Part shown: positions 50,194 to 59,300 of the stretch, piece after piece
Layout of the letters: every line of letters begins with the position of its first letter
Position numbering within the stretch: position 1 is the first letter of the stretch
Source: Nonomuraea sp. NBC_00507
GTDB taxonomy: Bacteria > Actinomycetota > Actinomycetes > Streptosporangiales > Streptosporangiaceae
Direction of reading: 5' to 3'
Length of the DNA stretch: 64,000 nucleotides
NCBI RefSeq assembly: GCF_036013525.1
Contig: NZ_CP107853.1
Span: 11,284,001-11,348,000 of the forward strand
The notes under the pieces: generated by a model
The model's database searches: none
What the model was told of the DNA's origin: nothing
Seen by the model: only the letters and a program-made list of their open reading frames with translations
Position numbers and translations under genes: made by a program

Positions 50194-50225
50194 GATGTCG
50201 TTCCTTCCCGCTACAAGCCTTCGAC

Positions 50226-50250
50226 ATCTCGGACTAAATAGATCCGAGAT
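50226..50250. promoter_or_regulatory. Rrf2 operator between NmrA-like gene and Rrf2 gene
   Basis: ATCTCGGA (50226-50233) and TCCGAGAT (50243-50250) are perfect inverted arms around an AT-rich 9-bp centre, 20 nt before the Rrf2 start. The sequence and geometry fit autoregulated Rrf2 (YwnA-like) operators that control the divergent oxidoreductase. Confidence 0.75.
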
Positions 50251-50270
50251 ATCGACAATACACTAGAGGC

Positions 50271-50744
50271 ATGAAGTTGCCCGCGAGCACGGAATGGGTG
50301 CTGCACTGCGCCACGACACTGGCGCAGCTCGAGCCGGGAACCACCACATCTGCGGCCCAGCTCGCGGAGTATTACGACCTCGCGGCGCCCTATCTCGCCA
50401 AGCAGCTGCAGTCGCTCGTCAGAGCCGGCGTGCTGGCCGCCACGACAGGCCCGCGGGGCGGCTTCCGGCTCGCCCGCCCGGCTTCCGAGATCACGCTGCT
50501 GCACATCGTCGAGGCGGTCGACGGCACGTCCTCGCCGTACGAGTGCCGCGAGATCCGCCAGCAGGGCCGGGGAGCATTGCGACCAGAGGATTGCCTGCGC
50601 ACCTGCGTCCTCGCCGAGAAGATGGCCGAGGCACACGACGCGTGGCGGCGCAGCCTCGCCGCGGTCTCGCTCGCCGACATCCTCGCCTCGCTGCCCGCAT
50701 CGGCGCCGGCCCGCACCCGGTCACGCCTAGAGAGCCTGCGCTGA
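50271..50744 (+). CDS. Rrf2-family transcriptional regulator
   Basis: 157 residues, ATG 50271 with CTAGAGGC upstream. Winged helix: TSAAQLAEYYDLAAPYLAKQLQSLVRAGVLAATTGPRGGFRLARP (residues 24-67), typical Rrf2. Three cysteines follow (ECREI near 86, then DCLRTC near 102-107), in the region where IscR/NsrR hold an iron-sulfur cluster, but the spacing C-x14-C-x3-C differs, so they may form a thiol switch or an unusual cluster site. Controls itself and the divergent NmrA-like gene via the operator at 50226-50250. Confidence 0.88.
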   Translation: MKLPASTEWVLHCATTLAQLEPGTTTSAAQLAEYYDLAAPYLAKQLQSLVRAGVLAATTGPRGGFRLARPASEITLLHIVEAVDGTSSPYECREIRQQGRGALRPEDCLRTCVLAEKMAEAHDAWRRSLAAVSLADILASLPASAPARTRSRLESLR

Positions 50745-50785
50745 CAACGGTCTACTGGCGGGTCGTGGAGACAGGATTCCGCGTT

Positions 50786-50827
50786 CCACCGCCTGGCCGC
50801 CGCAGGTCTGCGGCGGCCAGGCGGTGG
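50786..50827. terminator. Bidirectional terminator hairpin
   Basis: A 42-nt inverted repeat with two perfect 20-bp GC-rich arms around a 2-nt centre, between the convergent Rrf2 and secreted peptidase genes. Very strong hairpin in both directions. Confidence 0.85.
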
Positions 50828-50883
50828 TTCTACCGATTCACGGAGCTGCAACCCCCCTTCCGAGGGGTGGATGCCGGGCTCGG

Positions 50884-51933
50884 TCAGGCGGGCAAGATCG
50901 AGCCGCTCCATTGCGCACTGGCGGCGGAGTAGACCTGCGCCAGTTCGCCATCGAAGTATGGAGAAAGGCTCGTGTCGTAACGCAGATTGCCATCGGTGTC
51001 GGCGACGCTGATGGTGATGCCGTTGAGGTGCCCCCTGCCGCTGCTCTTGTCATACCGCAAGACCCAGGAGGAGCCGAGGGAGCCTTCACCAGTGAACGGG
51101 GAATCGACGGCGGCGAGTTCCTCGGCCTTCAAGCTGGGAACCATGGCGGAGGTTGTGCGACCGCTGGACGATTCGAGGGTCTCACCCGTGTAAGGCCGCT
51201 TGCCGTCGGGATGAGCGCCGGCAGGGTAGCCGAAGACGTCGACCAAGGAGTCCCGCGGCTGGTTCCAGGCCAGCCCCTGTCCACCGACGTTGTCGACCAG
51301 CCTTCCGAAATTGGTCAATCCACCAGAGTTTGAGGAGACGACGCCGCTGTAGACGTTGACGAAGGCGTAGTCGCGGTCGTAGTCCCCGTACGTGGGAAAG
51401 TCGTAATGGCCGTAAACCTGCCGTCCGACATACAAACCCCATGGAGCCGTGCCGTCTGAGTAGCCGGGAACGAAGACCCACTTGTCCAGGGTGGCGTCAA
51501 ACCGCTGGGTGTCGTACACGCAGTGTCCTGCGGTTGCCACGAGATTGCGATATTGCGCTTGTACGGCGGTGCCTGTGCACCAGTGCGGCTGACCGTCGGC
51601 GCCGACGAAGAACACCTTGCCCCAGGTGGTGGGCGTGTCGGCGCCCCCTTCGCCAGGGTTGAGCGGGGGCATCGGCGTGCTGTTGCCGGGCTTGGTATCG
51701 GGGGTGGTGCCGCCGCCAGTGGGGGCGACATTGTCGACGGCGACCTGGACGTTGTACGGAGTGGCGTTGGCCAGGTTGGCGCCGCCATCCGCAAGCCAGA
51801 ACGTCGCGACCTCAACAGCGGTCGCTTGAGATGAGGCCAGCGGGTCGGTCGTCACGCTGGAGGCCCCGGCCGGTGCGGCCACGAGACCAGCGGTCAGCAG
51901 GCCGACGGCAAGTACACCTAATGAACGCTTCAT
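50884..51933 (-). CDS. Secreted trypsin-like serine peptidase with non-canonical Ser motif
   Basis: 349 residues from ATG 51933 (GGAG 8 nt upstream). Sec signal MKRSLGVLAVGLLTAGLVAAP with cleavage after AGA. A Pro/Gly/Thr-rich pro-region (about 65-100) precedes the catalytic domain: His137 in VATAGHCVYD with Cys119/Cys138 as a likely disulfide and Asp188 in DYDRDYAF. The serine motif is odd: where related peptidases read G-x-S-G-(G/S)-x-W, this reads G-S-L-G-S-S-W (284-290), placing Leu at the nucleophile position. Either a neighbouring serine serves or the protein is inactive. It faces the Rrf2 gene across a strong terminator. Extracellular. Confidence 0.85.
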   Translation of the reverse strand: MKRSLGVLAVGLLTAGLVAAPAGASSVTTDPLASSQATAVEVATFWLADGGANLANATPYNVQVAVDNVAPTGGGTTPDTKPGNSTPMPPLNPGEGGADTPTTWGKVFFVGADGQPHWCTGTAVQAQYRNLVATAGHCVYDTQRFDATLDKWVFVPGYSDGTAPWGLYVGRQVYGHYDFPTYGDYDRDYAFVNVYSGVVSSNSGGLTNFGRLVDNVGGQGLAWNQPRDSLVDVFGYPAGAHPDGKRPYTGETLESSSGRTTSAMVPSLKAEELAAVDSPFTGEGSLGSSWVLRYDKSSGRGHLNGITISVADTDGNLRYDTSLSPYFDGELAQVYSAASAQWSGSILPA

Positions 51934-52261
51934 ATCGTCGTCTCCAGATCCATCCGCGAACATAATTCGAACATATGATCGTCTTTGAGGCGAGACGCTA
52001 CCTGCCCGCCTCGCAATGATCAACGGTTTTGTTAGGTTTTCTGTAGATCTGTCCCCGGGACGGCCGAATCGCGGGCGCCTACGGTGGTGCCGCCGTCGAG
52101 GTGGCCGCCTCCGCGCCGACGAGGGCAGCGTCGAGCCGATCGCGGATCACAGGTCTTAAGCCCAGGGGACGGCTGAGCCGCACGAGCGCTCGCCCCGCAC
52201 GCGCTCATACCTCACGAGCCCGCGCTGGCACCACGACATGCCGGATGGCCGCAGCGGCGAT
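51934..52261. other. Intergenic stretch without recognised features
   Basis: About 330 bp upstream of the secreted peptidase. The part near 51950-52045 is AT-richer and probably contains its promoter. I see no gene or strong repeat in the rest. Confidence 0.45.
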
Positions 52262-52987
52262 TCACTTACCGATCTGGCCTGGTGGGGTACTCGCTTGTTC
52301 CTTCGCGGGCTCCTGCGGTGATTTACCGGCTTGCCCTGGTGGTTCTCGTGTCTGGCCGGGTGGCATGCGTTGATCACGCATTTCCGGAGATGTGCTGAGC
52401 GAGGCCGGCCGGGTTGCGCTTGCAGCCGGGCGGAGAGCAGGGTTCGTCGACTCGGAGATCCCAGGTGGCGCGGCCGCGGACACCGGCTTGTGCCGAATGG
52501 GCGTTGTCCGGACGGCGACGGGTTGGGGTGTGGCCCGGCGCGGGTGCGCGGTGGGGGCCGGGGTGCTGGTCAGGATGCTCGTCGGCGTGGCGGCGACCGC
52601 GTCGACAGGGTGTTGGCGCGGGGTCGGCCCGGCCGGGGCGGTGGTGAGGCGCATGGCAAGGGCGCCCAGGGACGCTGCGATGGTGTTGCCTTCGGGAGTC
52701 GGCAGGGGGTCGAGGGTGGGGGAACTGGCGGGGATGCCGATCAAGAGGGCGGCGAGGGCGAGATGGAGGAGGCCAGCCAGGAGCGTGGCGATAAGTATCG
52801 TCTGACCGCGTCCGTGCCGTTGCACCGTGGCCGCCTGGTGAGGGTGGGTCGTCACCGGGTGAGCGTTCCGGCCGCTGGCATGAGGGTGTCCTCCCGGGGT
52901 TCGAGGCGGGCAAACCGTTTCGATCAAGACATGGATGGCGGCGAAGGTCAAGAGGGTGTCGCGTGGGTCGCTGCCCGATTCCGGCAT
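52262..52987 (-). CDS. Putative single-span membrane protein with Pro/Thr-rich tail
   Basis: Up to 241 residues; the start is uncertain (ATG 52987, or GTG 52855 giving 197). One membrane helix, ILIATLLAGLLHLALAALLI, lies near residues 65-84 and is followed by a long Pro/Ala/Thr-rich region without sequence family. The C-terminus has PPGQ-type repeats (PPGQTREPPGQAGKSPQEP). This looks like a membrane-anchored, extracellular stalk. It is divergent from the RHS gene. Composition alone supports it being a real gene; no function can be assigned. Confidence 0.4.
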   Translation of the reverse strand: MPESGSDPRDTLLTFAAIHVLIETVCPPRTPGGHPHASGRNAHPVTTHPHQAATVQRHGRGQTILIATLLAGLLHLALAALLIGIPASSPTLDPLPTPEGNTIAASLGALAMRLTTAPAGPTPRQHPVDAVAATPTSILTSTPAPTAHPRRATPQPVAVRTTPIRHKPVSAAAPPGISESTNPALRPAASATRPASLSTSPEMRDQRMPPGQTREPPGQAGKSPQEPAKEQASTPPGQIGK

Positions 52988-53340
52988 TTCCGCATGTCAT
53001 GGGCTGTCAGATCTGATTTGCCGCACTGTGTCCGTTTCTGTGAGTTTGCTGGGAGTTGACTGCCGGGTGCGCTGAGGGTGTTCTGGGCGACCTGGGTATT
53101 TGACTCTCCGTTACATCTCTTGGAGACCGGCTGGGATCCCACTTCGGGTGGATCTTTCCAGCTTGATGGGCTCACGGCATTCCATTCAACAGTGCGTTCG
53201 ACTCTTCGGGTAAGTCACCTTCCGTGGACCTTGACCGAATGTGCCGGTTTGTGGCTTGATGCGGGTGTTTTTGCTCCGGGATCTTTAAATCCTGCTTATC
53301 TGCGGCCCCTGGTGGGTCGCGTGAGTCGTGGAGTGTGCCC
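52988..53340. other. Upstream region of the RHS gene
   Basis: About 350 bp, lower in GC than the flanking genes, with several T/A-rich patches (for example TTTAAAT at 53284-53290), probably the promoter region of the large RHS gene. No gene is convincing. No clear operator. Confidence 0.4.
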
Positions 53341-56300
53341 GTGTCGCAGTTACCCCTCAGACGCCCACAACCCCGATCCCGACGTCACACACGGTTACGT
53401 CGATCCGTCGCCCTGATCACCACCCTCGCCCTGATCGCCTCGCTGGCCGCGGCGCCACCCGCCGCCGCGCAGACCAGCACCGTGCTTGCGGGTGAGCCGA
53501 ACCTGATCACCCGGGTCACGTCCTGGGTGGGCAGCACAGTGGCCGGCTGGTTCACCGCCGATCCCAAGGGCGAGATGCGCCCCAGCAATCAGAAGATCAC
53601 CCTCCCAGGCCGCGACACCAGCCCGGCCCAGCCGCGGCCGGCCGCGCCGCCGGGCAAACGGGTCAAGGAACTGCCGGGCAAGGCCTCCCGGTTCACCACC
53701 GTGTACGAGCTGGACGACGGCCGGCGGCAGGCCGAGGTGTCCTCGCGCCCGCTCCGCTACCGGGACAAGAACGGCTCCTGGCATCCCATCGACACTCGGA
53801 TCGAACAGCTGGCGGAGGACGGCTTCACGCACGGCAACGACAAGACGGGCTTCTCTACCCGCTTCGGCGACAAGTCCGACAAGCTGGTGCGGGTCAAGAC
53901 CGGCGAGCAGCAGCTCACCCTGGGCGTGCCGGGCCAGGCGCGGCAGATCACGCCGAAGGTCGAGGGGGCCGCGGTCACCTATCCGGGCGTGTGGGACGGC
54001 GTCGATGTGGTCTATCGGCTGACCTCGGAGGGGGTGAAGGAGTACCTGGTCCTGACCAAGCCTCCAGCGGCGGGCGCGTCGTATGCGTTCACCGTCAAGA
54101 CCGGCGGGATGCAGGCTCAGGCGCGGCCGGACGGGTCGATCGCGTTCCTGGGGCCGGACGGCACGGCGGCGTTCACGATCCCCAAGCCCTTCATGATCGA
54201 CTCTGAGAAGGACGCCACCTCGCCGTACGGGTGGCGCTCGTCGGAGGCGGTGCGGCAGGAGGTCAGCCAGCAGGGTAGCGAGGCGACGATCACTATCACC
54301 CCGGATGCGGGCTGGCTGGCCGCGAGCGAGCGCAAGTGGCCGGTGGTCATCGACCCGACGATCCGGCTGCAGCCGGACTGGTTCCGGGCCGAGGACACCT
54401 ACGTGAACTCGGCGGCGCCGGCCGCCAACTACGCCGACGGATGGCGGCTGCCGGTGGGCCGCACCAGCGCGGGTGCGATCAACCGGTCGCTGATCAACAT
54501 CCCGGTGCTGGACGCGCTGCCGGACGGGAATGTACAGGTCGACCAGGCGCGGTTCGAGGTGTATTTCGATCAGGCGCTGGGTGAGACCGGGCCGGTGACG
54601 ATCGGCGCGCACGAAATCACCTCCGACTGGTCGATTTACGACGTGGCCTGGAGCTCCCAGCCCTCCTTCAACGCCACCGCGGCTTCGACGGTGACCCGGC
54701 AGAGCGGCGAGTTGTCGCGCTGGCACTCCTTCGATGTCACCCCGGTGGTGCAGGGCTGGCTGGGCCAGGAGTTCACCTCCTATGGGCTGATGCTGAAGGC
54801 GGCCGACGAATCGGCGACCGCGAAGGTGGGCGGCCCGGTGTATGAGGCGGCCACGGAAAGCGTCTACGGCGGCGACGGTTATGGGGCCGAGACGGTCAAC
54901 ACGCCGAAACTGGTGATCACCTACGGCCTGCCGAGCGTGACGATCAAGCCGGTGACCACCGCCACCTCGGTGGGCGCCTCGGTGGCGTGGACCGCCTATG
55001 CCGACCCCACCCCGCAGGACGCCTCCGACAACCTGGTCGGCTACGAGCTGCACCGTAGCTGCCCGTCGGGGTGCGAACGCCCCGGAGGCGTGACAGCCCA
55101 GACCAGCGGCGAATCGCTGGTGGCCACGCTGCCACCGGATGTGACCGCGCACACCGACACCGCCAGCGGCGGCGACCCCGCAGCGGTGGCCGACCCCGAA
55201 TACGTTCACGAGATCACCTACTGGGTGGTGGCGGTGCTGGCCAACGGGCAGCGTTCGCCATCGCAGGAGCTGACCGTGATCGCGCCCCGGCCGGGACAGG
55301 TCGCCACCACCCTGTACGCCGACGCCGACACCATGCTGTCCTCGGGCGAGCCCGCGGCCGGGCACGATCAGGCGCGGCTGCCGGTCGGCAACACCACCGG
55401 CGTTCTGGGCAACACCCGCGCCGTGGTGTCGTTCAGCGCTTTCGCCGATGCCGTGCCGGCCGATGCCGAGATCAGCGAGGCCGCCCTGTCGCTGTGGGGT
55501 GCTTCCTCCACAGGGTCCGGCGCCACGCTGGCCGCGCACCGGCTGAGCACCGCCTTCACCGAGGCGGCCACCTGGACCAGCCCCTGGACGACGGCGGGCG
55601 GCGACTTCGCCACCCCGGCGCTCGGCAGCGCGCCCGCAGGGAACACCGCGCCGGGGTGGCGGCGGCTGACGGTCACCGATGCGGCCAAGGTCTGGATCTC
55701 CGACCCGGCCGCCAACAAGGGGCTGCTGGTGAAGGTGGCCGACGAGGCCGGCACCGCCAAGCAGGCCGTCTCCTTCCTGTCCAGCGAGGCCGAAGAGCCG
55801 GTCTTGCGTCCACGGCTGCGCGTCGTCTACCGGGAGAAGGCCACCGGAGCCTCGACGTTCTACGTGCCGGGCACGCCGGAGCGGCTGGACTCCGGCGCCA
55901 CGACCGAACTGCCGGTGGTGGTCACCAACACCACCACCGAGACCTGGCCGGCCACCACCACCGCGGTCTCCTACCACTGGAAGCTGCCCGACGGCACCGA
56001 CATCTCCACCCCCGCCAACCAGGGCAAGACCACGCTGGGCGCGCCGCTGGCCCCGGGTGAGACGACGGTCGTCACCGTCCCGGTCAAGGCGCCGACCCTG
56101 ACCGGCGCGGGCACGAACCTGGCCGAGGGCGCTCAGGTGGTGTGGGACGTGCAAGACACCGTCACCAACAACTGGAAATCGGCCACCCACCACCTGCCCG
56201 AGCTGCCGCAGCAGATCCGCATCGACTCCCCCACCAGCGACCTGCTCGGTTTGGAGAAGTTCTACTCCTATACCGGCAAAAACACCGGCGCCGGCGGCAC

Positions 56301-59300
56301 CGCGCTGGTCAACCCGTACGCCGGCAACGTGGTGTGGAACTACAACGCCTTCTCCAACCCCTCCCGCGGGCCGCAGACCTTCGCCCGCATGACCTACAAC
56401 AGCCTGGACACATCAACGGCCTCACTCGGCTACGGCTGGTCGCTGCAAACGTCCACGCTGTCCAAGCTGGGTTCGCAACTGAAGTTCCACCCATCCGGCC
56501 AGAACTGGCCGGAGCAGGTGCGGCTGACCGACGGGGATGGCACCACGCACGTGTGGACGCTGCCCGAAGGCATCGACCCGAACACCTGCACCCCCGCCAC
56601 CTGTGGTTACAAGAACCCGCGCGGCGTGCACCTGTATCTGCAGCGCGTCGCTGACGACCGCTATCCCGACTATCCCACCGACGACCCGCTGCGGCAGTGG
56701 GTGTTCACCAAGCCCGACCGCACCCAGTTCTTCTTCGACGATGAGGGCTTCCAGTCCGCGATCGTGGACAAGAACGGCAACACCATGTCCTTCACCTACG
56801 AGCGGCGCAGGTCGAACAACAAGCCGACCAAGTTCCTGCAGTACATCACCGACGCCGCCGGGCGTAAGACGCTGACCTTCGACTACTACGCCAAGGGTCA
56901 GGACTACACCTACATCGAGGACGTGAACTGGCAGCCGGTCGAGGCCACCAAGCTGACCAACCCGCACATCATCGACAACGTCGAGTCGATCACCGACATC
57001 GCCGGCCGCAAGGTCACCTTCGCCTACACCGACAAGGGCCTGCTCGCCCGAATGATCGACGGCGCCGGAGACGAGCAGGCCAAGACGTTCGCCTTCCACT
57101 ATGACGCCACCCAGGGCAACAAGAACGTCAAACTCGTCAAGGTCATCGACCCGCGCTCCCACACCGAAACCCCGCAGGGCTCGCAGAAGTACGCCACCGA
57201 GCTGGACTACTACGACGCCACCGAAGACCCGGAAGATCTGTGGAAGGTCCAGACCCTCACTGACCGGCTGGACGGGGTCACCACATTCGACTACGTCGAC
57301 CCCGACGGCCCGGATGAGGCGAAGATCCACGCCACCGTCACCGACCCGCTCCAGCATCAGACGAAGTACGAGCTGGACGCCTTGGGCCGCCCCGAGAAGA
57401 TCATCAATGATAAGGACGAGACCACCCGGCTGGTGTGGGACCCCGATCACAACGTCACCGACCTGATCGAGGCCAGCGGGCAGCCCAACCAGGCGGTCAC
57501 CAGCTGGACGTATGACCCCAAGACTGGCTACCCGCTGACCATCACCGACGCCGAGGCCAACAATGCTGAGGTCACCAAGGCGACGGTGCTGGACTACTAC
57601 AGCGGCCTGGGCGGCTACGTCGCCGATCTGAAGACCAAGACCAGCCCGGAAGGGCGCACGTGGGCCCTCAGCTATGACGACCGCGGCAATCTGAAGACGG
57701 TCACCGACCCGCTCGGCGTCACGACGCCGGACGCGACGGACTACACCACCTTCTATGAGTACGATCCCGTCGGTCAGCTGGCCAAGGTCATCGACGCCAG
57801 AGACAACCCCACCACGTTCACCGACTACCACGCCTCCGGCTTCCCGGAGAAGATCACCGACGCCTACAACCAGGTCACCACCACCGGCTATGACGTGCGC
57901 GGCAATGTGCTGTCGGTGACCGACGCGCTGGGCAAGAAGACCAGCCAGACCTACGACATCTTCAAACGCCCGCTGGAGTCCAAGGTCCCCAAGGACCAGG
58001 ACGCCTCCCCGCCGGTGTTCATCACCACGCCCGCCCCGGTCTACGACCGCAACGACAACATCACCACGACCACCGCCCCCAACGGCGCCGTCGCCACCGC
58101 CACCTACGACAAGGCCGACCAACTGGTCGCATCGATCCTGCCCAAGGACACCGAGACCGGGCCCGAACGCAAGGCCACCTTCACCTGGGACCTGGCAGGC
58201 AACCTGAAAACCCAGACCGAACCCAAGGGCAACCTGACCGGCGCCAGCGCGGCCCACTACACCACGACCTACACCTACGACCCGATCTACCAGCTGACCG
58301 AAGTCCTCAACACCGACGTCGCCAACGGCAACCGCCAGAACAAGATCTCATACGAGTACGACAACGTCGGCAACACCATCAAGGCCATCGACCCGCGCAA
58401 GAACGCCACCACCGACACCGCCGACTACACCGCGTTCTACACCTACGACCTCAACCACCGCGTCAAGACCGTCAAGGACGCCGCCGGCTTCCAGACCTCG
58501 GTGGACTACGACCTGGACGGCCTGGTCGTCGGCCAGACCGACCAGGCCAACAACAAGACGATCATCGCCTACAACGCACGCGGCGACGTCACCGAGACCA
58601 AGGTGCCGCACTCGGTGACCGGCGGCGTCATCAAGTATGTCACCACCCAGTTCGCCTACGACGAGGTCGGCAACAAGACCAAGACCATCACCCCGCGCGG
58701 CGTGGAGACCACCGACGACCCCGGCGACTTCATCGCCGAAACCGTCTACGACAAGCTGAACCGCCCCGCCGAGGAGATCTACCCCTACGACACCGACGAT
58801 CCGGTCTACAACACCCCCGACAAGGTGCTCTACACCTACGACCCGGTCTCCCGGCTCAAGACGATCTCCCACCCACCCTCGCACGGCCAGACCATCCGCA
58901 ACATCTCGACGATGACCTACTGGGACAACGGCTGGTCCAAGACCACCAGCGACCCGTGGGACATCAAGACCACCTACGACTACAACGAGCTCGGCCTGCA
59001 GACCAACCGCACCGTCACCAGTGCGGGCGGCTCCAGCCAGCGGGCCCTGGACTGGACGTACTACCCCGACGGCAAACTCAAGACCCACTCCGACAACGGC
59101 GTCCCGCTCGGCCTCGACGTCGTCATGAACGACAACTCCGACACCGGCCAGGTCACCACCACCGGCACCTGGACAACGGGCACGGGCGGCAGCTCGGCCT
59201 CCAACATCGTCGGCCCGCAATCCACCGCTGAGGGCTTCGTCGGCTACGACTATGCCACCGCCCCGGCGGGCACCGGGCAGTCGTCGTTCACCTGGAACCT

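Noticed and set aside
53395..56193. 932-codon minus-strand frame opposite the RHS gene
   Set aside because: Composition is typical of antisense to GC-rich coding DNA (Arg/Gly/Val/His-rich) and the plus-strand RHS protein has clear domains throughout.
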